In this document: one piece after another, positions 27,101 to 39,100 of the stretch
Layout: each line of letters opens with the position of its first letter
How positions within the stretch are numbered: the first letter of the stretch is position 1
Assembly (NCBI GenBank): GCA_002633005.1
Contig: NMRA01000029.1
Coordinates: forward strand, 1,409,796-1,469,795
Source: Phoronis australis
Taxonomy: Eukaryota > Phoronida > Phoronidae
DNA: 60,000 bases
Reading direction: 5' to 3'
Made by a program: the position numbers and the translations under genes
The notes under the pieces: generated by a model
What the model was told of the DNA's origin: nothing
Seen by the model: only the letters and a program-made list of their open reading frames with translations
The model's database searches: none

Positions 27101-30100
27101 TACCAGTCATAATACAGTGAACAAACTCATGAATTATATCCCCTGGTGGTTAATTAATAAAGTAAATTTGGTAGAATTCAGAACAGGGGGTAAATCGTAT
27201 CACAATGCAATTTTTTTTTGCAATAAAAACTTTGGCAGGAAAAATAATGGGATTACTTCCACTAAATTTCATGTGAGTAGGACACTGAGTGCTTAATGGC
27301 AGAGCAAGAATTTGAATCAAAAATTGTACTGGTCACATTTATTGAAAACGACATCCTTGAACAGTCATCTGTGCTTAAAGACAACAGGGATTGGCTCATA
27401 AATGCTGTAATAAGTTGTTTTGAGACCTTAAATAGCTCGAAATAAAATATCCCTGTTTTGTTCCCCCATCACCTTTATAATCTTAACAATTGTTTTGATC
27501 CCATCTAAATAATAATCACCTGAGTGATTGTGCCTGAGCCTGGATTCCTTGGGCTGCCAAGCAAACCTTAGTCAAGAAAACTGTTAAATGAAATCAAAAA
27601 CAGACCAAACTTTAAAATTTCTGTTACCATTAATCATCACTCAGTTGTTGATGTTCAACCTGTCCATGATGTTCAACCTGTCCAATCTAATCATCCCTGG
27701 GTAAACTAACCAGCTCATCCTGGCTGACTGTGCCAGGCAAGATCACCTATGACATCACTTAGCTGAAAACTTAGAAGGAAACTGACACATTTTGCATAAA
27801 ATTTAAAACTTCTTATTTATTTTTTCAAAACTAAACTCATTCAGTTAGATTGGATGCTATAGTAATTCTTGACTTATTTTGCACAAAAGTTATCGGCAAA
27901 ATTGTTAACATTACTGCAAATAATGAAACTTTACTAAAACCCGTTTTATAATATCTACACAGTAGATATCACACTAGTAACATACTAAACATGTTTTAAT
28001 CATTATTTTGTGGAGAAATAGACAAAAAAGTATCACTTGTCAGCCATATTGGACAATGATTCACTAAACATACCTACACTGGAGAGCAAACTATTCAGAG
28101 CCAACCCAATACTGTCAGTAACCAAACTAATAAGCTTTAAATATAATTATTCACCAATTAACCATAAGATATGCAGACTAAGTGAAATTTTATTTTTTCA
28201 AAATCCTTCATCAAAAATACACCTTTAATCTACTACTGACTAAGTTTGCACTTTGTATACACATCGTGTAACAATGTCTGATACAATTTCCATTATCTGA
28301 AGCCATGTTTACAATCAGTATTTCATAAACGAAAAAAGGAAAAATTTCACAATTATTTTGGGAGAAATAAGTTTAGAACTAAGACTGTATTACTGCTCAT
28401 AAAAATCCAGAACTTTGGACATGCAATAAATAATTATTAACATGCAATAAATAATTATTACCAAAATCCTGTTCACTCGGGGCAGCTTCAGCCATGATGA
28501 GAATGTACCCTTGCTGTGCCTGTCCTCAAGTCAACATATTGGCATAGCACTCCTAGGCACAATACAACAATCACGCATAAAAAACGATGCCACACAACAG
28601 CAGAATCTGCGACAATATGATTCGACAACTCTCCAGGGACAGAAGTCTATGAAGTGTCGCAAATCAGGACCTGATCCCAGCAAGTTCGCGATGAGAAGAC
28701 ATAACCATGTGAAGCAAAAAAGTCAACTCCCCATGGATGTCACAGCTGATCTGAATCACAGAATGGCAATTGAGGAAACCTCTGAACAACAGTCCTGGGA
28801 AAACTGGAAACACAACTTGTTCCGATAATAGGCTGTTGATGTTTAGTCTGCCTAAGTCCATCAACAGCTCTTGAAAATTAGAATTAATAAGAATAATAGG
28901 CCACACCAGGATAAGACCAGCAGCTCCAGCAGGGCAAATGTTAGAAACTGGTGGCTGCTTTGTGTAGGCAACAGCTGCTGGAGACACACACAGTTCCTAG
29001 GCAGAAACCAGGGGTCATTGTAATAATTGTGTTTGAAGACAATGACTCAGGATGAGCTAGAGGAAGGAAAAAAACGGCCTCAGAGTAGCTGGAAGGAAGG
29101 CGCTCTAGTCGGCAGCTGGCAACTAAGTGACTTAATGAAATCAGTTCCGCCTGGTCTGGTTGATTCCTAACTATTGACTGACGACCCAAACAAACAGCTA
29201 AGGGATGAGAGAGACTTTACCAGGCAGTTATGCTCAAGACAACCATAGGACATACAAGGAGAACATTAAACCAGCCAGTGATGAAGAGCTAGACTTATAT
29301 TAAAAGAGCAATAAATATCTTGGCTGTTCTATGACACCAGACAGTTCAATGCTGTGCTGATTGCCTCGTTAATTTTCCTGAGAGAGGGAAATGAAGATGA
29401 AATTTCTATGACGCCAATTAATTGCAGACAAGAAGACAGAAGGAATGGGTGGAAAGACATCAAGCGGCAACACCACTGGCTGACTGTCACAAAACCAGGT
29501 AACAAACAGCAACTGTCAATTTCCTAGACGAAGACTTTAAAACTACAGCATCATCAGCAAAAAAACAAAATTGGTGAATTCTACAGAATTTGTTTTTGAA
29601 GTTAAGAAGTTGTCATGAACATCCATGATCCAAAATTTTGTCTGTGATGATGCATGCGATTGAGTTAAAGATAATGTATTCTAGGGTAGTAACTAATGTT
29701 CCTGACCACAAGTCACAGTTATAGGATGCAAAACCTGCAGACATTAGGTAGGAGTTTAGTATAACTGTGTTGTAATTATTGTGTAGTGCTTTCTGCATGG
29801 TATTTGAATGTAGAATGTGTAGTGTGGATACTTGGCTGACTCAGGGGCAATTTTTTGCAGGCTAACTCATAGTGTGAACATGACTTTGGTAACAAAAATG
29901 TTTGTTGTCAATTTAAAAACACTACATTCATGACAGGAGCAAATACCAGTCAAATGTCTTTTGTCAGTGGCAAAGCGCCACATATCGGATGACTCTAGTA
30001 ACAACTTCAACAAACAATTATGAGCTGACAGTTTGAAGCATGACAAATTTTCCCATTTTTTATGAACAGCAAAGAAAATAGTTTACTGAGGGAAAAGGTG

Positions 30101-33100
30101 CCCCTCCTATTCCATTACCCTCAAAATTGACACATACAATGAGTCACTCCAACTGCCCAGTTGACCAGACTATAGGCAATGTTTCAAAGCTCCATTATTT
30201 ACTCAAGGATAAATACAGTCTCTAATTAGATTACATTTCCTTGAACTTTTACTCAGGGGCCAAGAGATGTAAATGATTGAATTCTACCCTACTCAACTAT
30301 TGTCTAACTATTGTCACATTAACAATCATCTCATCAGGAGCAAAATGCCCCACAGGGTGCTTATGCCCCCCCCCCATAAAATCTCACAAAAACAACTGCC
30401 AAAATGCTTTCCAAAGTCATCTAACATTGCTGTGAATGCCCACAATTTTTCAAAAAATTTCTGATGGTACTATAGTGCAGAAGTTGAACGTGCATTGGAG
30501 AGATGCCACAACTTTCTTGAAAAAATGAGAAAATAAAGTTTGACTTATCCACCATATTGTCTGGTAAATTAGGGAGATTTTACCCTAGTTCAAGTGGTCA
30601 CCTGGACACAACGTAGTGTATATCAAAGGCTGTAATGTCTGGCATAATAAATACCCTTGAATCCATGTGTTCAAAAAACACAAACCATAGCTTAATTCCC
30701 TAAATAACCGTGATAGTGAAGGAATTACGGTATTGCACAAGAAATAGACAGCACAAGTCCCCCCCCCCATTACCATATTTCTCATTAGTCCGATGGGAAA
30801 AGGTTGTCCACTTTTAAGTAAAACATCCACACCCAGTGATTGATGCAACTATGGAGCAACTTTTTTTAGCAACCACGTCACTATTGGGGATAACAAATCG
30901 TATCATTTTGTCGATGTTTTTTACAACAATTGATTGGGGAAGAAATTAATGCAAAGCCTGACTGACTTCTTCATCAGTCATTACAGACACCCATGTCATT
31001 ACACCAACCACAGCCTCTCCATCATCATTAACTTTCATGACCACTTTCCGTTCACCCTATGTAAAGTCGCTTTTACATGACAAACACTTGAAATGGAACA
31101 AGCTATCAGGGCGAGTTGGTCCCTGTCAGAGATATCTAACTGACATTATTGGAAACTGGATCAGCACGGAAGTCAGTCATAGGAAGCGTGTCTGCGCACG
31201 CTCATGTTAACAATGGCAAAATCCAAAACCAGAAAAAATTATTTACAGCTATATGAGCGTTTTTAGCAACAGGCCAAGCAACAATACAGTTGCTTCCATT
31301 GTAAGGAAGCATAAATCCATTGGTTTAGAGCAAGCACATAAGAGATAAAACAAGCTATTACGGTAAAGTAAGACATTTTTTGTGTCTGCCACTAAAACTC
31401 TCTCGGTCTCGATTTTAAATAAACCCATGCCAATTTCTAAGTGCGAAGTCAGCCACAGTGCAAATGAAAGACATAATTAGAAAGATTATTGAGACTGCTC
31501 ATGGCAGTTTCTTACATCTGGGTATGAAGAGATAACAAATAAACTGTTCTTCCAGCTCTCATTGTTTCTAACTGAGTAAGGAATGAAATAAGATCACTTT
31601 TGCAGTGGTAAGTGGGTTAAATCAAAACTTGGATTATGGACCAAAAGTATGGACAGCTTTGATGACGCTTTAACACCAATCCGATAATTTACAAAATTTT
31701 AGGAAGTTTGATTAATGCCGAGTCCCAGTTTGCACAACATGAGACTTCTTGGATTGGGCCCAGTGTCTTTATGAGAGAAAGTCTCATCGGGACTTTAGAT
31801 ATTAAAACATCTGAAGCATCCTCACACCCTTTAATAACACAGTTTCAATGACACATTCCATTTTTCCAAAGAAAAAATTCCAACCCTCCCGGGTTTTTAT
31901 GACTCTTCAGCATGAGTCAGACACATTTACCCAATTTGACTTTTGAAGGTATGTGTCCACCCAGTAGATGTTTCATAATTTTTCCTTTAAATTCCCATAG
32001 TGTTCGCAACCTAAATTTAGACACCCTATTGAGGATGCACTCAGCATTTGTAAAGAAGTTAAATATGGATGTCTCTAACTTGCCACCCTGAGAAATTGGG
32101 AGACAAATTTTGGATGTCCTGGCTATTTTTGAAATCTTGGACTAACCCATGCCCTGCTCCCTAATTTCTGAATTCTCCAATTTAAAAAACTATCATGAGA
32201 ATCCTGGAATGAGTACAATAATTGCCACACAAACAATACCAAGTTTTTCAGATACATTATTTGTCGGTTTATTGGTTTTCACCAAGAAGTCTAATGACTT
32301 ATTCCACCATGTATTGAGTTGAACATGACTAGTGTTATGAACTACCATGTGTTAATTTGTGACGTCAACATTTCCGAATCACCTAATTGCACATATACCA
32401 AATGTTAAATTGAATACGGTACCTTCAGACAAAATACAACCAGGAAATGTTAGTCTCAAATCAAAGAGAAAATTTCAAATTTATTCTCACCCAACAAACT
32501 TTGAAGACCACTCATGTTCAGATGAGAATTTGTGTCAAAAATAATTAGCCATGCAGAACGCACAACTCGTTAACAGCAGAGTGAGGTAAAAAGCCATTTG
32601 CATTTGTGACATGAAAATCCATTAATTCTTCACATCGACCATAATTCTCTACTCAATTTACACACTCACGTCATTTTGAACTCCTGCATCATAAGCCATA
32701 TTTACACGGGAGACAGCTGTCACGGAGCACCTAACACGGAATCAGCTGACTGGGCAAAAGTGTGTATGTAAACACGACTGAGCGGCCATTTTGACACCGG
32801 TTCGAGGGGTAGAGCGAGATGCACTCGATCAGTTACAACAGTGTCAACTACAACTCTAAATACAACTGGGGAGGGTGGAAAGGGAAGTCTTTCAATGCGC
32901 TTGAGCTGCAGTCGATATACTGGTGATCCACTGGCATTCCCCATTGTTTGGCATTTGCTATTGTTTAATGCCAGCATGCGCAGACAGTCTTTGTATAGAT
33001 GAGTTATACTGATCCAGTTTGCAATCTAATGTCGTTGTAAATGCAACTTAAGTGGAGCAAGTCGCACCGTGAAAACATCATTGCCCAAAATAGCACTTTT

Positions 33101-36100
33101 TTCTTATTGTAGTGCATGCTTGCATTTTTTCCAAAAACTGTCTGTTGTCAGCTATAGCACAGAAGATGATTTTGGAACAATGTTATTTATGATAACACAA
33201 TAAAATAACATTTCAATTCTGTCATCTACCATCTATTCTGTTCTAAATTATCCATTATTTGGCATGTATTCAATACCACGACAGCGAACTCAAATCACTC
33301 CAATAATGGATATTCACATTAAAACCAAGTATCTCAAGGTTTCTATATTTTAAGGAAACAAATTACCGACTAAAAATGCAACAAAATACAATATAGGCCC
33401 TTTCATGCTACGACGCATTGGTGTTTTAGGGAGTTGCGGTCTGTATGGACAGTTAACTTTGGTCCTGGATCAAAGTTAATATTGCCAGTTCACTTCGCAG
33501 TAAATGTGTGGATTTAACAGCGGAGCGTCAACGCTACAGTCTAGTACCAACGGTCAACTTCGGTCAAATCGAAGTTATCACCAGGGGCCACTGTTATCAT
33601 CAACAATTAAAGGGCAGTGTTTTCATTAATAGTTGCTTACATTTTGCTATAGAAATCACCAATCAAATTAGAAATATTTTGTACAGCATTGCTCCAGTGC
33701 ATCATTAGATCATTTCAATGGATTTGATATTATGCCTGCAACTACACTGCTTTATGCAAGTTATGTACATCCTTTGCAGTTAAGGGAGACCCTGTTCAAT
33801 GTCTGGCTTACAAACGTAAATACTTGGTTTTGCTTGTGTTGTACTAATAGTAACCCTCTCCTGCAAGGTGGTCGTATTAAGAAAAACCTAGATGTGTATA
33901 CTGTATAGCTATCATTGAGAGAAGTAGATACAATCAAAGTGGAGTCGGCAATTTGAAACTTTAAAAAATTAGCCAGGTCTCACAGACTATAACCAGGTCA
34001 AGCTTTGGTGCATTAAAAGTATGCCAATATGGACCATACAGTTTGGAACATTCTCTAAAATTCGGGACACTGAAGTTCAAGAAAGAAATTGGGATATTTT
34101 TGAGTCTGAAGACTGAGAGAAATCTGGTGGAAAATAGCAACCAAAATTCATATTTCTAATGATTAATAAATGAGATGGCCAACATTGCCCTTCTCCCCTC
34201 ACTACACCTTGAGCACAAGAATTGATTTCTGTACCAAACTGAAAATTTTGTGCCATTTTCTGCTACTGTTATTCAAAACAGATTTTGCCAAGTCTGTCAA
34301 CTTATATAAAATGTTTTGCTATTCAAATCATAATTTTCAGAACATGGGCTAAATCAGGAAACAGTAGGCGAAGTGAAGATGTCACTCTTTGTCAGGGCAG
34401 GTAACAGGTTGCCATGGTATCCTAAGAGCTTTCTCAACCAAGAAAGATTACCATGCTGATAGAAAAGCAATTGATACCCAGCTAACAAAGAGCACTGAAT
34501 AACAGTGTCCTAATACTTATGTCAACGCCTAACTAATATTTAATAACTGCTGACAATCAACTTAATTCGTTTTTAAGCACTGTAATTCACCACGATGATA
34601 AGAACGGGGATGAAAGTGCAAGTCCTATGAACAGAAAGGGAAGTACGTGCAGAGTTATCACAATTGTTAAAAACCTGCAGGCAAACTATAAGAGAGGCAA
34701 AAGAAAGAACAAAAACAAGAAATGTCTCCGAATTAAACAGAAAAACAATTATTGATAAAAAATTAAATTTCATAATAGAAACTTGTTAGCATTAATCTCG
34801 GACATTCCACCAAGCAATTATTAACAACTGGTTACACAACCTACTAACCAGCATAAAGTAATTGTGGACTTTTGATGCATTTCCAAGTAAATGTTTAAGA
34901 CACATACAGCTTGACAATGGTCATATAAAAGTAAACAAATGGCAATCAACAAGGCCAACAGAAGTTGTGTGGAGGTCATTTGTGGAAATCCAAAAGCTTG
35001 AATTTCAATTAAGGGGTTCGACAGTTTCAATTTATCATTGAATATTGTCAAAATTTCATACTCAGCATTTGTCATTGCCTGCATACTAGAATTTTGTAAA
35101 AAAAAAATCAGGTGTTCACCGAATTAGTTTTTTTGTTAAAGCTGCCTAAACAAAGGCACCTGTGGCAAAAATGTATCATTTACACAGAAAAGCCACTTCT
35201 AATTAAGACTGATGGCACAGGCCCTTTTGGAAACGGATTAATTTCACTGTACCAAGTCAGTCTTGTTCCAACAGCTTTTTTGGGTTTCCTGAATTCCATA
35301 CATTAACATAAGTCCACGTTTTTCTTCACACATTTTACACAAAAAGTTGCACCATTCAACCAAGGTACCTAAAGTACAAGGTGCTGGACGCAAAAACAGA
35401 ACACACATACCTGCAAACACCATTCACTGATTCGCGGGATCGGACCCACAAAACACGATCCATTCACCCAAAAATACACGGTCACCGACTCACATTTATA
35501 GACACACAGTGCAGGGAACGCCAAACACGGTTCACTTCGATAAAGCATGCCGAATACCCGGGTAAGTAGCGCGAAATAGTGATTATTACTAAGCAGAAAG
35601 GTAATTGATCAACCTTCATATATTTGGCTTTTGTACAAAAATACTTTCACAAGAGACAAATATTTCAAATCATGCTATAATTCATTCCAAACGTTTCTTT
35701 TTTACTGTGCATCAACTTATAGTAAACAGGTCAAACAAGAACATCATTGTCAAAACTGAGAACTGATGTTAAAAACAGGTTTGGGGCGCCAATAAATGGT
35801 AGAACAAATAAGCAGCTTAAATAATGTTTAATGTTTTTAATTCACAACAATTACATCACATTACAGACAAAAATATATTTAATCTTGCACTCATTACACA
35901 GCTGTCGAAGCCGACTTCTACATTTTATCCGTAAACTGTGTTTGGCAGTCTGCGTACCGTGTTTCTACGTGAATGTGAGTCTGTGACACGTGTATTTTGG
36001 GTGAATGGATCGTGTTTTGTGAGTCCGATCCCGTGTATGTTAGTCAGTGAACGGAGTTTGCAGGTACATGAGTTGTGTTTTTGCGTCCGACACCATGTTT

Positions 36101-39100
36101 GGGAGTCTGTTAACCGTGTAGTTTAGGTACCACGTCAACTGTTTCTCTTATAGTCCGAAAAAAAAATTAGGGTCTCCAACTTCAGCTTTGAATTATTTTA
36201 GCTCAAACAGCATCACATTAATTAAGAAGGCAGTATTTGGCTTTTTCGAAATCGTACTAATTCTAAAATAACCGTTAACCATGCTGGCCTGCATTCCACT
36301 AGATGGTATGTAATATTAAGATTTTGAAATAAGTTTAATTTGTGGGAAACCTCAATCACAAGAAATTCCACATGTAGTAGATTTCAAACAGTGTTATTTG
36401 AAATGAAATGATTGCATTCAAAAGTTCTATAAATTGGTCTATGTCATAAAATATTTCCTTTATGGCTTTTTGGCAAACTGTGTCAAACCTCATTAATTGC
36501 TGAGGTAATCAAAATTTCACCTAACATTTGATAACAGCTTCATAGCAAAAACAATATAAACTCCATTTATATTCATTCTTTATGATTTTATGACAAAATT
36601 CCTTTTTCCACTTCCTATTACCTGTAGATGTTACCAGCTAAAACATAATTAGATTACTAAATAAAACTAGAAATTAGTTACAGAATTTTGCAAGTCAGGG
36701 CAGCATGGAAATTTGATGTTTCCACAAAACTGCATTTGGTTGTTAATTTCTTATGTGACTTTCAATTCCCGCAAGTTTTTGACAAAATCTCGGCAGGTGA
36801 GGTTCAGTGCACTTTGTTGATCTCAACTTGCACTCACAGTAAGTCCTTTTTTAACTTAATGAGGTCACATCTCCCCTATGTAGGACAGTAATGTTGGACA
36901 GGAGAAATTTTATACTTTCATTTTTCATAAATAATATAGTGCTGTACCAGAATGCTTTGCTATGTCCAAGTTCTGTACCACATCCTACCAACAATGTTTC
37001 GAAAAAATTTGCGCATTCACAATGTTAGAAGCAGTTGAAAGATGGAGAAAGTGCAATTTTTGCAATTGTTTTTGTATGACATTGGTGAGATTAAACCATA
37101 ATGGCTATGCATGATAATGCCACATTAAACTTGGCAAAATGCCATAAAAAATGTTCAACTACTTGACAAAATGCTGCTGTTATCTGTCTATGAATGTTTT
37201 CAAAACTACTGTGCTCAGATCATCAGCACATAGAAGGAGATCAAACCTGTGCATTTCATAACATAATCTAATCTTTTAGCAATCAATAACCTACCAGCTA
37301 CAGTGGTAAGGTAATGTGGGCATTGGCCTCTCCCTCAACCACCTCTGAAAGCAGGCAGAGCAATTGTTGAATGCCAACCATGACTGCCGAGTCTGTAGTC
37401 ATGAACCCACCCAGCATGGCTGTACATGATGCATGAACAATGAATTTCCAACAATGCTCAGTGACTGACAAACCTACATGTTACGCTGACTTTCTAAACT
37501 TTGGCTGAACCAAGAAGCTAATTTATTCAACAAACTCTGGTCCAGTAATTTCAAATTTGTAGGTGCTAAACATTATGCAGTTGATGAGCTCAGGCGCTGC
37601 TTCTGCGAAAGATTTGTTTTTGCACACCAGTATGATAGCATAGAATGCATACAAGCGAAAAACCCTAATGTGTGTCTCTTATACAGAAGAGTAGCAAGAG
37701 ACACTTTTATCCACAACAGAAAATTCAAAATCAATTGTAATTACAAAATTCATGAAGTGTTTGAAAGTCCATGTCCATAATGAGAGGAGTCTGTGTCTTA
37801 AGTCTTAGAATAAATGGATTGAACTGGTACTAGAGTCCAAAATATCCTAATTACTTGAAGGAATGACTAGTACTTTAACTTCATGCAGGTATTAGCCAAA
37901 ATCATTATGACAAAATTCAAACTCCACGCAAGTAACGTGTCAATACACTTTGTGGAGAACACCTCAGGTAAGCTTCCGCTGAAGCTGATGGACAGCTACT
38001 CAAAGGTAATCGAATTGCATACTTCTTGAGAGCAAACATTCAAATGATATGTGTCTTCACAAATACAAGAGGCATTTTGAGGGAAGTGTCAGCCATATAA
38101 ATTGTGGGTGGGTGGTACGGTAAGCCAAGCACGGGCATTTAAAAGTGAACATTTGTAAATTTTGGCTTCCTCAGGTAAGCTGGGGAAGGGCGTTACCATG
38201 GTAAATATGGTATTCCTAACAGACAATTTCAAGTCAACTGCCTGGGAAGTCAACAGTGCCGTCGATAAACATAGATAGAGGCTGACAGAAACTACAGTTC
38301 ACAAGTGCAATCAGCAAGCACAGATCACAATTAACAACTGTAATAAGCACAGGTAATTACAACTTATTGTTCACTCTAACAGCCCACAGGGAACCTGACA
38401 AGGGATATGGCCTGTCATAGTCAAAGTAATTTACATCAGACCTAATCAGTAATCAGCGCCATGAGGCTCACTCTAAGAGTTCAGGCTTTGACATTCAGAT
38501 TTTTTTCCAGAAGGGAACAAGGGGTGGCTATGCTGGAGGGCCTTTTATACTAAAATCAAGTTTTGAGGAGTTTCGGTCAGTATGAACGGTTAACTTCAGT
38601 CCTGGATCAAAGTTAATGGCGCCAGTTAACTTCGCTGTAAACAGGTGGATTAAACAGCGGAGCGTCGATGCTGCGGTGCAGTATGAACGGTTAACTTTGG
38701 TCCCATCGGAGTTATCGCCAGGTGCCACAGTTATCGTCAATAATTAAGGGGTAGTGCCGTCGCAAATAGTTGCTTATATTTTGCTTGAATAATTACCAAT
38801 TGCATTAAAAATTAATTTTATGTCAATTAGCATACGTAAATGTTCCCAAATTAACCCATAAAAAATTGTAGGTGCAGCGCTACCTTGCAATTACTTCGAT
38901 GGCAGCAGCGTAACCTACCGTTTACTTCGATGTCCGTTAACTACCGAAGCTGGTATGAACAGTTTAGTTAACTTCACAGTTTAAGTCGATGCTGCGCTAA
39001 GACAGGAGTTAAGTTAGTACGAAAATGCTTAGGAAAACTTCTTGGAGGGCCACTGCAGTCGCGTTGTAACTTGTCAAATCCAGGCTGTGGAAATGTTCGA

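Larger units (their letters stand above)
25510..33390. other. Intron 1 segment 25.5-33.4 kb: short duplications only
   Basis: No gene or clear element. Small direct duplications occur at 26510-26571 (2x31 bp, gataataatatt core), 27650-27685 (2x18 bp) and 28420-28460 (2x21 bp). A CpG-richer patch lies at about 32700-32900, next to a CRE-like TGACGTCA at 32360. Its nature is unknown. Confidence 0.6.

Noticed and set aside
28511-28987. Overlapping 105- and 107-codon open frames on opposite strands
   Set aside because: Mutually overlapping and without recognisable domains. Most likely chance frames in a locally less AT-rich stretch.
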